The position numbers were made by a program, and so were the translations under genes. A stretch of 64,000 nucleotides of DNA from Malurus cyaneus samueli (lineage: Eukaryota > Chordata > Aves > Passeriformes > Maluridae), in the NCBI GenBank assembly GCA_009741485.1, contig CM019216.1:29591741-29655740 (forward strand), read 5' to 3'. Of this stretch, positions 26,501 to 36,122 are shown in pieces. The notes under the pieces are model-generated. The model did not search any database. It was not told where the DNA came from and worked only from the letters and a program-made list of their open reading frames with translations. The first letter of the stretch is position 1. Every line of letters starts with the position of its first letter.

Positions 26501-28425
26501 CATTAGCACCTTCTGGGCTAGGTCGGGAGGAGAAATGATGGTTAAGTGAGATGCTGCCTGCATGAGACAGTAACTCTCTTTAGAATCCATGGTGCTTCTG
26601 TGCGTTGTTCCTAAACTCTCCTGTAGCTGACCCTTTCCTGGAAAAATGGCAGCTTCTTCATTTCTCAACCACTTCTCCATTCATACTTTAGCAAGCAAGA
26701 CTTTAGCAGAATACAGTCATGTAAATAGTAGGCAAAAGCTTTTGCTTTACCTATTAGTTCTTGAGAGCTTAGAACCATAACCAAGTGCTTCCTGTCACTG
26801 GGGTTACGAGGAACAACCAGGTTTTATTAATCTTAGTCCATTCCTTTTTGTGAATTGATTGATCCGTTAGGTCATGCTGAATCCCTCGTCCTGCCTGGTG
26901 TGGCAGTGTGCAGCAGCTTTGTGTGCCAAGGAATAGGCACAAGCACATACATGGGTCAGAGAGCAAATCACAGGGTGTTCTCAGAAGTGACTCCAGTGGG
27001 GAAGGAAAACTGTGCTGATTGCACAGTGCTAGACTGTCTTGAAGTTACTCAGTGAACAATTTTAGCTTCTTTTGTGTTTGGAAAATTGCCCACAGTCTCA
27101 TTTTTCACCATTTCTATAGGCTCGATGGGGAGTATGCAGGGGCAGGTGCTTAATCTGATGTTTGTGAACTGTTCGGGCACATCCTTTTCTTCTTTGTGAA
27201 TTTATATGAAGTACTAAGATCACAATGTGTATCTTTTGAACTGACTCTCTTGCCAGGGTGGGTAGAATAGTGAGGAGCGTGCTGGCAGGCTGTCGCAGCA
27301 GGGATTTGTCAGCCGGGGCCGCCAGGGGCCACTGCGGTCGGGGCGGGCAGCGGGACTCGGGGCTCGGGGACAGCGCCAGCTCCGCTCAGCACCTGCAAGG
27401 CGAGGGGATGCGCCGGGGCAGCACAGCTGGCCTCTCACCATGTCTCTCGTCTTCCCTGAACTCAACAGTGACAAGGAAATGCTGCTAGTACAACATTAAG
27501 GGATGACGTGTTCCTTGCGCAGAATGTCACTAATTTGTTTTGCAAGCAGCCTTGCAGATGAATGTAATTCACACTTAACACTAATGTTATAAACTGGAAT
27601 ACACAAAAGGAGAAATTTCTTTGAGAGAAAACAGTGTTCCCCTAATTGTCATTTGGCTAAGGTGGAATTGTACAGTATCACTGAAGAGGCATAGAGATTG
27701 ATATCAAGCAAGAAAACAGAATGTAAGTGTAAAAAGCATTGGTGGTAGGCAGGGGCTTTGTTTTCTAGAGTGAAATCTAAAACTGTCTTGCCTAGTTGGT
27801 CATTATCCTAAAACTTATTTATAAGAACAGGAATGTTTTGGATTCTTACGAGCTCTAGATTTTGATGTTACAATTCTAAAAGTCCAAATCTTTTAGTAGT
27901 TTTCTCTGTCACTCACTTTTTTTTTTTTTTTTAAATTTGCACATTATGCCAACAAATGCTTAGTCTAAAAGGTGCAGCAAACACAGTAGATTGTTCAGGC
28001 ATTCTTACAATCACAACTGTGATCTGGATGGATTTTACTCTAACATACTGAAGCTTGACTGATTTTACCATAATTATACATGTACAAAACATAAAAATGG
28101 TGGACATTTTGTTCCATGCTGATGGAATGAATGGAGGAAGAATGTACTTTTCCTCATGACAGTTTTCTTCAGTCATTTAGGTTATAACTCCTTATTTTAA
28201 TACCCAAATGACCTTTCTTTTCAGAATCCCATTTTGAGTTTTGAGCTACCAATGAACTTAACAGACTGGTTTCCACGCCCAAGAATGAAAACCAAAAGAG
28301 AAGAAATACGAAAAATAATCCTGATGCTCCAGGAACAGCAGAACAAGGACAAGAAGGGACAGAAAGACCCAAGTTCAATTTTGCAGGAAAAGACAGAACA
28401 ACTCAACAACAACAGCTCAGACTGA
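1655..28425 (+). CDS. SENP6: SENP6, SUMO-specific (poly-SUMO) cysteine protease, 3' 18 exons
   Basis: Partial gene: 18 coding exons (listed separately) join in frame to 983 residues plus stop; the N-terminal exons lie upstream of the window. SENP6 is a mainly nuclear C48-family protease that trims SUMO2/3 chains. The sequence matches vertebrate SENP6 throughout, as recalled: a basic/acidic N-terminal region, a SUMO-interacting motif in exon 4 (hydrophobic run then SSDDDED), and the split catalytic domain. Window-protein residues: His637 (AAHWF, exon 13), Asp851 (LLMDS, exon 16), Gln898 and Cys904 ([11 protein letters not shown], exon 17), i.e. an intact triad plus oxyanion glutamine. A roughly 200-residue acidic/Ser-rich insert separates His and Asp, the hallmark of SENP6/SENP7. 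SENP7 is less likely, because the C-terminal exons match SENP6 almost word for word. All introns have GT-AG borders. Odd features: a dead duplicate of exon 4 and a CxxC...CxxC motif in exon 3. Confidence 0.96.
2281..2417 (+). CDS. SENP6: SENP6 exon 2 of window
   Basis: Acceptor tccctcctag, donor gtgggt. Encodes an acidic Glu/Ser run ([12 protein letters not shown]) followed by the KKCLTQSK end. It starts with the two bases completing Asp and ends in phase 0. It matches the SENP6 region EPEIKRKVQQKRH as recalled from human. Confidence 0.92.
2418..4782. other. SENP6 intron, with a CR1 fragment near its 3' end
   Basis: No coding signal seen. The only recognisable content is the CR1 remnant at 4478-4700, which ends about 80 bases before the next exon. 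Confidence 0.6.
4478..4700 (+). mobile_element. CR1 LINE 3' fragment
   Basis: Shows the CR1 3'-end series: an aaatttcttcacc block, 'gagtcaccatccctggag', 'ttaaaagacatatagatgtgg', then 'ggttggacttgataat' and 'ggtcttttccaat'. 5'-truncated and diverged, sense orientation relative to SENP6. Confidence 0.85.
4783..5185 (+). CDS. SENP6: SENP6 exon 3 of window (with CxxC...CxxC motif)
   Basis: Acceptor tttcttctttag, donor gtaagt; phase 0 in, phase 1 out. It encodes 134 residues. A CPNC...CRHC motif (4813-4863, nine residues between the pairs) looks like a small zinc knuckle of roughly RanBP2/zinc-ribbon type. Downstream, [20 protein letters not shown] and KKFY align with human SENP6 blocks. In the canonical human protein as I remember it, the stretch holding the four cysteines is absent, so it may be an alternative exon segment or lineage-specific. 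The open frame runs past the donor into the intron; that extension is not coding. Confidence 0.93.
5974..6256 (+). repeat. Tandem duplication, upstream unit (intron end plus exon 4 copy)
   Basis: This unit of about 283 bases is followed directly by a second, similar unit (6257-6543). Each comprises the last ~58 bases of the intron, the 3' splice site, and nearly all of exon 4. The unit boundary falls about six bases before the end of exon 4, so the upstream copy never acquired the exon 4 donor. Confidence 0.93.
6033..6254 (+). pseudogene. Degenerate duplicate of SENP6 exon 4 (pseudo-exon)
   Basis: Begins after a well-preserved acceptor (ctttctgtttag) and reads in the same frame as exon 4 ([13 protein letters not shown]..., [23 protein letters not shown]). 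It then meets an in-frame TAA where functional exon 4 has GAA (AAG-TAA versus AAG-GAA). Near its end there is a one-base insertion, and the cag-gtact donor is missing. It therefore cannot work as a normal exon. Use of its acceptor with the real exon 4 donor would make a long exon with a premature stop. Confidence 0.92.
6317..6549 (+). CDS. SENP6: SENP6 exon 4 of window (SUMO-interacting motif)
   Basis: Acceptor ttctgtttag, donor gtacta; phase 1 in, phase 0 out. Encodes [10 protein letters not shown], a hydrophobic-acidic SUMO-interacting motif, then [24 protein letters not shown] and KARMKDQ, all matching human SENP6 as recalled. This is the functional downstream copy of the tandem duplication. 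Confidence 0.95.
6550..8994. other. SENP6 intron, no gene seen
   Basis: AT-rich. Only a small inverted repeat (8568-8628) stands out. The open frames present lack splice context. Confidence 0.6.
8995..9165 (+). CDS. SENP6: SENP6 exon 5 of window
   Basis: Acceptor gttacttttcag, donor gtaagt; 57 whole codons. Encodes [15 protein letters not shown], then the conserved [14 protein letters not shown] and EPVI block that precedes the PH-like segment described for SENP6 orthologues. Confidence 0.95.
9166..10816. other. SENP6 introns around the 43-bp exon 6
   Basis: Apart from exon 6 (9920-9962), nothing recognisable. Confidence 0.55.
9920..9962 (+). CDS. SENP6: SENP6 exon 6 of window (43-bp micro-exon)
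   Basis: Acceptor tgtctttcag, donor gtgggt. Encodes [14 protein letters not shown] and one extra base. It continues the human FCLDFIKIQLDE segment and is too short for most ORF finders. Confidence 0.93.
10817..10996 (+). CDS. SENP6: SENP6 exon 7 of window
   Basis: Acceptor ttttctcatag, donor gtaagt; phase 1 in, phase 1 out. Encodes [20 protein letters not shown] followed by [16 protein letters not shown] and VWYECKGE, matching the human [17 protein letters not shown] region as recalled. Confidence 0.95.
10997..12829. other. SENP6 intron, no gene seen
   Basis: Several open frames of 60-70 codons occur (for example 11650-11862 and 11820-12026), but none resembles a known protein or has good splice borders. 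Confidence 0.6.
12830..13056 (+). CDS. SENP6: SENP6 exon 8 of window
   Basis: Acceptor tgtttttttttgcag, donor gtaatt. Encodes [20 protein letters not shown], then [18 protein letters not shown] and [14 protein letters not shown]. This matches the human [15 protein letters not shown] region (helical segment after the PH-like fold). Ends in phase 0. Confidence 0.95.
13394..13451. repeat. 29-bp tandem repeat, two copies
   Basis: Two near-identical 29-bp units (aattaagttgcagtgttgta plus nine bases), with the first bases of a third unit after them. Lies in a SENP6 intron. Confidence 0.85.
13686..13792 (+). CDS. SENP6: SENP6 exon 9 of window
   Basis: Acceptor cttttaag, donor gtaaga. Encodes [20 protein letters not shown], then [16 protein letters not shown]. 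Ends in phase 2. The intron after it is only 93 bases. Confidence 0.94.
13886..14002 (+). CDS. SENP6: SENP6 exon 10 of window (start of catalytic domain)
   Basis: Acceptor tctcttctcag, donor gtaagt. Encodes [20 protein letters not shown], then [19 protein letters not shown]. The LNDxxIxFYLK block is the SUMO-contacting start of the Ulp/SENP protease fold. Confidence 0.97.
14003..14834. other. SENP6 intron, no gene seen
   Basis: AT-rich; ends in a strong T-rich acceptor tract (about 14790-14827). Nothing else recognised. Confidence 0.55.
14835..14957 (+). CDS. SENP6: SENP6 exon 11 of window
   Basis: Acceptor ttctaactag, donor gtaagt. Encodes [20 protein letters not shown], then [13 protein letters not shown]; the FSSFFYKRL block is a standard SENP catalytic-domain element. 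Confidence 0.97.
15188..15280 (+). CDS. SENP6: SENP6 exon 12 of window
   Basis: Acceptor tttcttcttgcag, donor gtaagt. Encodes [20 protein letters not shown] and [11 protein letters not shown]. The VKxWTRx[12 protein letters not shown] block directly precedes the catalytic histidine. Confidence 0.97.
15281..17642. other. SENP6 intron, no gene seen
   Basis: 2.4 kb of AT-rich sequence. A 99-codon open frame at 16154-16453 has no homology that I recognise and no good splice borders. No repeat family recognised. Confidence 0.6.
17643..18076 (+). CDS. SENP6: SENP6 exon 13 of window (catalytic His and acidic insert)
   Basis: Acceptor ttttcctttgcag, donor gtatgt; 434 bases. The first residues are [20 protein letters not shown]; the catalytic histidine codon is 17647-17649. 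The rest is the SENP6/7-type insert, rich in Ser, Thr, Asp and Lys (for example [15 protein letters not shown] and TDSDVEEPN). It is the fastest-diverging part relative to human and is probably disordered. Ends in phase 1. Confidence 0.96.
18077..21167. other. SENP6 intron with 27-T run
   Basis: 3.1 kb without recognisable genes. Contains a 27-base T run at 20481-20507. The 106-codon open frame at 18451-18771 is Lys/Arg-rich by chance composition and shows no family features. Confidence 0.6.
20481..20507. repeat. Poly(T) run, 27 bases
   Basis: Uninterrupted T tract in a SENP6 intron. It could be the reverse of a retroposon A-tail, but no element body is recognisable on its right. Confidence 0.9.
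21168..21271 (+). CDS. SENP6: SENP6 exon 14 of window
   Basis: Acceptor gattgatacag (weak pyrimidine tract), donor gtaaag. Phase 1 in: the two first bases complete Asp, then [20 protein letters not shown] and [14 protein letters not shown]. This matches the human DGLSKIRLNYSDES...[13 protein letters not shown] region of the insert. Phase 0 out. Confidence 0.94.
21272..23314. other. SENP6 intron, no gene seen
   Basis: 2 kb AT-rich sequence with no recognisable gene or repeat family. Confidence 0.55.
23315..23403 (+). CDS. SENP6: SENP6 exon 15 of window
   Basis: Acceptor cattgcttctgtag, donor gtaagt. Encodes [20 protein letters not shown], then [10 protein letters not shown]. End of the acidic insert and return to the protease core. 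Phase 2 out. Confidence 0.95.
23404..25559. other. SENP6 intron, no gene seen
   Basis: 2.2 kb AT-rich sequence; no recognisable gene or repeat family. Confidence 0.55.
25560..25628 (+). CDS. SENP6: SENP6 exon 16 of window (catalytic Asp)
   Basis: Acceptor tttttctgttag, donor gtaagt. Encodes [20 protein letters not shown] and then LRE. The catalytic aspartate codon is 25579-25581. Followed by an intron of only 156 bases. Confidence 0.97.
25666..25711. repeat. Double poly(T) tract in a 156-bp intron
   Basis: T16-GGG-T27 (25666-25681 and 25685-25711) fills about a third of the intron between exons 16 and 17, ending 73 bases before the acceptor. Likely length-variable. Confidence 0.9.
25785..25935 (+). 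CDS. SENP6: SENP6 exon 17 of window (catalytic Cys)
   Basis: Acceptor tttattgtag, donor gtatgt. Encodes [20 protein letters not shown], then [20 protein letters not shown] and [10 protein letters not shown]. The nucleophile cysteine codon is 25894-25896, and the oxyanion glutamine lies six residues before it. Almost identical to human SENP6 as recalled. Confidence 0.98.
25936..28224. other. SENP6 last intron, with an internal GC-rich island
   Basis: 2.3 kb AT-rich intron interrupted by a short GC-rich, CpG-dense stretch (about 27255-27435, listed separately). No gene recognised. Confidence 0.6.
27255..27435. other. Small isolated CpG-rich segment in the last SENP6 intron
   Basis: By eye about 14 CpG dinucleotides in roughly 150 bases (ggggccgcc, gcggtcggggcgggcagc and similar), against very few in the surrounding kilobases. 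Could be an orphan CpG island (enhancer or alternative promoter) or an inserted GC-rich fragment. Open frames on both strands are explained by composition. Confidence 0.6.
28225..28425 (+). CDS. SENP6: SENP6 last coding exon
   Basis: Acceptor ctttcttttcag. Encodes [20 protein letters not shown], then [20 protein letters not shown] and a polar tail ending NNNSSD, followed by TGA (28423-28425). The protease core ends at the FPRPR...REEIRKII helix; the tail is poorly conserved relative to human. Confidence 0.97.
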   Translation, partial: NPILSFELPMNLTDWFPRPRMKTKREEIRKIILMLQEQQNKDKKGQKDPSSILQEKTEQLNNNSSD

Positions 28426-28750
28426 ATGTTGTATCTGTTGCATGTTAGCTCCACAATCAAAATGGAAACCTACATTTTTTGTCTGCCCAGATTAAAAGTT
28501 TGGCGTGTTCTCTGCTCAGAGTTACTTGGGAATGTTTAATGCCTGTATAAATGTGTGTCATAAAATGGTTTAACTCCCACAAAGATGTGTATTAAGTGAG
28601 TCTGTACATATGTTAATGAGGCCAACTTTTTCAGCATTTGTAATTACTTTTTTCCACTTGATAGGGAGCTTTTGTTATGTATTTCTGTTAATAGAACTTA
28701 AATAGCAACTTTAAACATAAAGCAAATAAAGAAAATATAGGATGAAATGG
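28426..28750 (+). other. SENP6: SENP6 3'UTR (short form)
   Basis: AT-rich sequence from the stop codon to just after the first canonical poly(A) signal. The end is approximate; longer forms using later signals cannot be excluded. Confidence 0.65.
28725..28730 (+). terminator. Polyadenylation signal AATAAA
   Basis: Canonical hexamer about 300 bases after the SENP6 stop, followed at 25-50 bases by a T-rich element (tttttttctttttcag) of the kind that supports 3' cleavage. Confidence 0.75.
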
Positions 28751-30584
28751 TTACTTTTTTTCTTTTTCAGTAAAGTTTTAATGTTACAGGCTTAAGTAAC
28801 ACATAGGGAATGATTCGGTAGTGAGATAATTCATATTTTGACCCTATTTAGTTGTCCTCTACAAGATTATTCTGCTTGCGCTACAAACAATAATATGGGT
28901 AAGTGTCTCAATGTACCATGGCCTCCGAGAGGGTGATTCCCATCCTCCCAGTATCTTCAGTGTAGGCAGTGTCATAGTTCATAAGACCGCTTCAGATTTG
29001 GGGGTTTACAAGATTTGCATTGCAATTACAATTCCACCCGTGCTTTAGTGGGACAGGCTAGGGAAAGGGGGAGAGTGCTCTTTGACCAGAGGTAACTCTT
29101 CAAACAGTATTATAAAAGTGGTTTCAATGAAGTGATCTTGAGTGATTCTATTAAATCATATTTTGTGGGTCCCAATTGTTGTACAGGTGTATTTTGAAAC
29201 TTTCTTCATTATAAAATTGTATTTTGGTAAGTGTACTTGGAATAGCAGATTGCCCACATTACATTTTCTATGTTACAATTCTGAATGTTACATTCGTATG
29301 TGCTTTATCTAAGTAATGAACATTTAAAAAGAAAAAAGTGTATGATTACTATTTTTTCTAATATCCACGCAAAAAACCAAAATGCCAGTGTTCATTGCTT
29401 GCTTGTTTGTTCTTGGCTTTCGGTAGCATCAGACTAATGTAGTAGGGACTTATTTGGATATTTCCAGTGTATTTTGATTTTACAACAATCTAAAATGCCA
29501 TCATTGCTTAAATTGCAAACTTAGCCTTTTATCCCTGTTCTAGAAAGGCTTTGGCATTCATGTGAGGAAAGTAAGAAAAGATTTGTGCAAGGATATATAT
29601 CTCCATTTTTCTACTAGTACAGATATCTTTGAAGGGAACCAGAAAGTGTCACTTCCGATGAATCAATTTGTGGGGATAGAGAGGAATCTTCTATCTCTCC
29701 TTGCAGATAATATTTTCTCTCCTGATTTTTTTACTGGGAATGTCATTTACCGTTCCCTTTTCCCAAAGAGAAGCAGCAGAGAGTTCATTAGCTGAACTCT
29801 GGGCCCCTGAGATTTATTTTTTTACACAACAGCAAGTCTAACCCAGTACTTCATGGTCTCCATGAGTTTTCATTCTCACTAACCCTGAAAACATGGCTGC
29901 TAATGAAATCACTTCCAGGGCATTCCTGCACAGAGGACTCTCTGTGACACCCTCTGTTTACTGGGAGTTCTCCCACTATGGCAGAGTGGTTGCACATAGA
30001 GCAGTACAACCATGGGCTGCTAATCTTTTGTACAGATAACCTGTGAGATTTAAGGGAGTTGTTCATTCCCTGATTTCTCTCTCATAAACCCTGGACCCCA
30101 TGGAGAATATGTAAGCACCACATATATGTGTTCTGTTAGAGATGACTCCTGCACTTTTCTTGTTGAAAGAATGTGGGGGCAATTTTCTGGACTACAAATT
30201 AAATATGAAATGTGCACACTTCTGAGTTGTCTCCTCCTTAAAATTTATCCAGTATTCTTGCCATTGTTGGGGAAAAGTAGGGATAAAATAGTTCCATATT
30301 GTGGAAATGCAGGGTCTTGTGTATCTGGCTTTAGTGCAACTGATATATTGAAATAGTAGTTTATACGAGAGCGGGTAGGAAAATAATTTTTTTTAATAGA
30401 GGAGAAACAATTGCAAATAGAATGTATTCCTTCCTAGTTTAGTCTCTCCTAATGGTATGTTCTAATTATGTGGAACATACCCACATTTCATCAGTAGAGT
30501 AGTTTTTCTAATTTTTTGATGCAGGTTCATGTTTTGATTGTGTAGAACCCTTTGGTTCTCTTACTGGGAATGGCCTGGTGCTTC

Positions 30585-30643
30585 CTCCTTTTCCTTTCTC
30601 TTTTCTGTCCTCCCCTTCATCCTCCCTCCCTTTTCCCATTTTT
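30585..30643. repeat. Pyrimidine-rich tract
   Basis: Nearly uninterrupted C/T on the + strand (tcctccttttcctttctctt, then cctccccttcatcctccctc). Low complexity; purine/pyrimidine asymmetry could allow triplex DNA. Confidence 0.8.
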
Positions 30644-33525
30644 CAAAGCTGTGAAGAAAGTGCTGGATTTACTATCATTCAATGTTAAAGGTCTCAAGAT
30701 CTTCAGTCACATACAGCAAGCTAATATACATGTTAAATATAGGAAAATTATTTTTTTAATAAAATGTGACATTAATAGAAAAAACCTACAGATTTAAGAA
30801 TGAGTTATTTAAAACCTTCCTGACTTGGATTTACAAGCTCACTACTGCATGTTTTTGGTAAGTGTTTATTCTTAACATGATGGTGGACAAATGCTGCTGT
30901 GTTTTGTAATCTTCAAAAGTTTCATCAGTGCCTTTTCTGAATCAGATTTATTCAGTTAAAGTTAGTGGGGTGGGAACTAGATAAGTTTATTTAATAATTG
31001 CATGAAACACATGCACTCTATGGAAAGTATATGTTGTATATTTCTTTAAACGATTTAGGATTACAAGTGCTTTACAAGTAGCCTGACTGCATTCTGCAGT
31101 GTAAGGGATCAGATGGCTACCTAATTAAATGTATCTGTTGGTATTGTTTTTCAGGTTGGGTAGAATAACAGTTAAGAATTCTTATTAAGGTTTTAGATTA
31201 CTTAGCATAAAAAATGCATGTACTTGTGGTGCACATTTGCAGGATAGCTTCAAAAGCAGAAGAGTCATCTAAGTAGTCCCTTGTGACATTCCTATTTTTC
31301 CTGCTGAGAAACTGAGCACACTCTTTAAAGACCAGGAACTTTAAACAGAAGAACTGTGTTGTTGATTTTTGAGGTTGCACTACATTCTTGTCTTGGAAGA
31401 ATCTAACTTCCAAAACATTCAGTAAAGAAAGAGTGAAAAATCCGGCAAGTTTTACAGCAAGATGAGTAAACTATGCTGTTGATTTTTTCTTTTTTTCCTC
31501 TTGCTTAGGAAATGAGTAAAGCAGAACATGCATGATTTTTAATTTCTATTAATATAGTACTACTGGAAACTGAACTACTAGACGTCTCTGACAAGCAAAC
31601 AGCAGCAGATTCTTTAATTTAATATTTTCCCCCTCAGTTTTTTAAATAGAATGTATTTTTGGTCACTGGCTAAAGCATTATATTGATAAAGTGATGCTTG
31701 TGTTTAAGTATGTGAACAGAAGTAGACACAAAAGTGCTTGTTCTTTGCAGTCCTTATTCTTGGGAATGCTGAGAGGTACTGGAGGATGGATGAAAGATCT
31801 TATTTTTATTTTGGTACAATACTTTTTATACCAGTCTGTCTTTAGTGCTGCATATTCAATACCCCTAAAGAACCTCTGCGCATGGAGTTGTGTTCACGAA
31901 TGCACCTCTCCCAAAGTTTTTTGACTTTCTCCATTTGTATCTCGAAATCAAAGTGGAGCTGATGTTAAAAACTGCAGCTTTGAAACAGCAAGAGTGGGTC
32001 AACAGCCATTTTACTTACCTTCACCACCATATTTTTGAAGTAAATCCTTTCTGCTTAACTTAATAATCCCTGCTAAAACCTGTGATGAACGTGGTCTGTT
32101 TTGTAGGCTTCAGTCTGGTTAAGGGAGAGTGATTGTTCTCTCAGTTGTAGTCTGTTGTAGTTTTCTGGCAGGCTTGGTTTTGCTTGTTTTTAACAAATTT
32201 GCATTTGGAATTGTGCAGCTCTGTAGTTACAGAAGAAAACTGGGTAATGTACACCATTCCTTAGGGATTCCTTATTCAGTTGTGAGAGTAATTACTAGCC
32301 ACAACCTAGATTCAAACAGCCAGGCTGTTTCTTTAGTCCTAGGTTTTTTTTCCCCTTCATTTGTTTGTTTTCCTTAGGGTTTTTTTTTTTTTTTTTTTCC
32401 TTGTGAGGCTTGTAGTTAATGTTCCTGGGGAAGAGTAAACAGTGCCATTTGCGATGCATGATGCTTAAAGATACATAAGCTACACTCACACATGAATATG
32501 TGTGAACAGGTTATCTGGATTTAGAAGTATCCAGTTTCTAGTAAATGAGACAGACTTGACTTACCTGCCTTTTCTATTTTTTCTCTTCCCTTTTTATTTA
32601 TTAGTTGTTAATGCTTATTATCTAATCTCTAGAGCTCTTTGGGGTATGACTTTACCCAAACAATCACCAGTTAAGTAGCTCAGCAGTGGGAGGAAAGAAA
32701 ACTATTATGATTTTTTAGATGAAATTTTACTTTATATGAGAAAAACAGCCACAGTGATAGGGCTGAATGCACTTCAAAAATAGATGGTTTATTTTAATAG
32801 AATCCACATAGTACATCTGTCCATTTTCACAGTGTCATAGTTTTAGGTGATACTTAAATGTTCCACCTTCAGGACCAGGTTCTCTTTTTCTGTAAGCTGA
32901 CTAGATAAGGGTAGTGGGAACTGGATTAGTTGAATTCAGCTGAGTATTTGTTCCCTCTAAGCTGTGAGGATCCACTTAGAGGCAAAACACTGTGCTTTGA
33001 CCAGCCTGAGTTTCCTGCACGCAGTGTCTCTGTAGACTCTGGCCTAAACATCAAGAGATTAAAACGTTGGATTTCCCCAGTGAAGTAACTTAGGGAAATT
33101 TATCAACTATTTACACAAAACTATCTGTTTAAACATATTTCTAAGTTTAGGAATTTAGTTTACTTTTATACATATACTGATGTCAACTAAATATACATAC
33201 ACATACACTAAATATAAGTAAAGACACAGATGTAATCTCACAGCAGTAGTCTGCAAACTGTTAGGCAAACCTCTGCCCCCAGCGTCCTGCAGATGTAACT
33301 TTTTAAAACAAGCTATGTGACAGTGCCTGTTTACATTAGGCTTCTCCTTCCTAAATTTTGAAAAACTAGTGTGTTTCCCATATCTTTACGTGTATGTAAG
33401 AAATGCAGTGGTAGCTTGGAGAGGGACAGTGTTATACATTGGACCAAACCTATGACATTAATTATAGGAACTCTCAGGAAATGCTTTATTTGGAGTTTCA
33501 AGATTCTAGGATCTAAAGATTTAGG

Positions 33526-33645
33526 ATCATAGAATGATTTGGGTTGGAAGGCATCTTCAAAGATCATTTAGTTCCACCCCCACTGCTGTAGGCAAGGACA
33601 TCTCCCACAAGAGCAATTCCAAGACCCATACAACCTGGCCTTGAT
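33526..33645 (-). mobile_element. CR1 LINE 3' end fragment
   Basis: Contains atcatagaatgatttgggtt, then ggaaggcatcttcaaagatc and 'ttccacccccac', the reverse complement of the CR1 3' terminus. Truncated. Confidence 0.88.
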
Positions 33646-35751
33646 GAATGCACTGTTTATGTAGCAGACTGAAAACTGTAACTATTTTAGTCCTAGAGAA
33701 CTTAGTGTCTTCAAGCCAGGAAATTCATTTCCATCTATACATCAATAATATGCCAGATAGTATGTCAATTCTGCAATAAAAACAAATCAGACAGGCCGCC
33801 AAAAGAGCACTATTACAAGATGGCACATTTATCACAGAAAATGACACTAAATAGGACATAAATTGTATTGGAATGCAAACAAATGAAGCGTGTTTCTTAA
33901 ATGTTCCTCAGTCCTGAAACTTACACTACTTTGTAAACAGTATTGTAATAATATCTCCATGTTACAAAAGGGCATTAAAAGGCCGTGAGAAGTTGCATAG
34001 CTTCCTCCCATCCTAAAAAACCACTGACATTTCTGGGCTTCAAAAAAAAATTTGCACTGCAAATGAGTGTTTAGGTTCCAGAATCAAGAAGATATTTTTA
34101 AGCAAATACCTGTAACAATATGTTGAATGGGTTTGTATGGACAGCTTATGACACAATATTTTATTAAAATGGCATATAGCTTTCTTTTCCTTCTGCAGAA
34201 GCCAGATCTTTGTTTTGCAAGGACAGTGTTCCCTGGATGAGTTTATTACCTCATATTTTGCTCTATACCTTACTGTGCAGTCTTGTGCGTTTTTCATTAT
34301 GTGCTCAGTTATTCTCTATCTTTCATACATGGCTGATGAATTTGAGTGCAGTATAGTTAGCCTGATTTCTGACTTGCTTTCTCACTTGTATCCTTGTGCC
34401 ATGGTTGTCTGTGAGTAAGTAAGCAAGTAAGCTTTCAGAGTCAGTGGAGGTTCCTTTTTTTTATGGGCACATTGTTTCATTCAAGCAGCTTTTTGATTTT
34501 TTTTTTCCAGCCCAGTTAAATGCTGGATGGGGTGAACTTGGCTTTGCTTTCATTTGGTCCAGTCAGAGTTGTTCCATATCATTATCTCCTTTTGGCAAGT
34601 TGAGTGCTGGAGTTCAGGGAAAGATGTTAAAAACATTTTGGTTTAACTAAGCTAGGCTACTCTAAACTGTTGAAATTCACGCTTCACCTACTCTCACTTG
34701 TGAGCATTGAAAAGTAACTTAAAAAGATGCTTGCTGTTTACTTAGCTACTTGAGAGAAACCAGTTTTGTGGTTTGGAGAATTGTTTGCCTAGACTTAAAT
34801 TCTATTGACCTGAGATTTATCTGAAGCCAGCACTGAAGTGAGTATTTAATTCTGCCTTCCAGTTTTTGCTCTGTTCTTTACACAGTGGAGTACTTTCAAC
34901 TGTACTTGTATAGAGCTGTTATTTGATTGCTCTGGGTTTGCAAACTCCGGCAAATATGACCCTAAACATCTCAAATTCGGCATCTGAAAATAAGAATATA
35001 GCTAATTACAGCTGGAAAATATTTGTAAGTAACTTGATAATTTTCCTGTAGCAATAGGTCCTGTGTTCATGTTTGAAAAACAGTATTTAATGAAATAAAA
35101 ATAACTTTTTTCCATTACCTTCTCATTGAACAATAGAACCATACTGTTCATGGTTGTCTTTATTGTGAAATTTTAAGTTCCCTAAACATTGACTTAGTAT
35201 CTGTTAAGAGAAGTGGTGTCTGAAGAAAGCATTAGGTGTGGTCACACTGAAGTTGGTACATGCACGTGCACTAAATTAAGACTCCTTTACAATTTAACAA
35301 TTTTTGGATGCTTTCTACCTTAGTGCCTGTGTTTGTCTTGCTTAATGTGTGTTTCACATTTGTGCAAATTTTGATTTTTTCTGACTTCTGTTGTCAGTAT
35401 ATGATGATCACTCATAGAATAACACAGTTCTCGTTTTTGTTACTCCACAAGTCTTCATAGTGTGTTGTCATTTTCATTCTTACCTAGATAAAAACATGTG
35501 AGAGGACAACTTGTTCTGGTTGTTGTTCCAGATTTTACCCAAGCACCACTTGTCTGTTGCTGTTTTCTCTCCTTCCAAACCCCTGTTGAGATCCTTTGTG
35601 TACTGGTTCTTCTCCCAGTCTCTCTTGGCTCTCCATCTGTTAATCTTTTACCATGTCTCTTAAGTGCTGCTCTTCAATCTACACTCCAGATAAATGGCCA
35701 CTGCTATCTTTTTCCCTATATGATCCTGTGTTGCCAACTTCATCAGCAGAG

Positions 35752-36122
35752 AAGCTGAGGAGGATTGGGCTGGATGAACAGTGAGATGTGTTGAGTAAAA
35801 GCTGAATATCTGAACTGGAGGGTGGTGATCCATGGTACAGTATCTAGTTGGAGACTGGTAACAAACTGACCAGAGGCAATGGACACAAACCAAAGCACTA
35901 AAGGTTTTCTCTGAGCATCAGGAAACGCTTTTTTATAACGAGGGTGACTAACTACTGTCATGGATTGCCCCAAGAGGCTGTGGAATCTCTGTCTGGAAAT
36001 ACTAAAAAGCTGCCTGGACGTTATCCTGGGCAGTTGGCTCTAAGGGTCCCTGCTTGAGCAGGGGGTTGGACCAGTTGATCTCCAAAGATCCCTTCTGACC
36101 TCGGCCACTCAGCGATTCTGTG
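35752..36122 (+). mobile_element. CR1 LINE 3' fragment
   Basis: Shows 'gaggctgtggaatctctgt', 'gggggttggaccagttgat', 'gatcccttctgacctc' and a terminal 'cgattctgtga', the signature of CR1 3' ends. About 370 bases, 5'-truncated. Confidence 0.85.
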
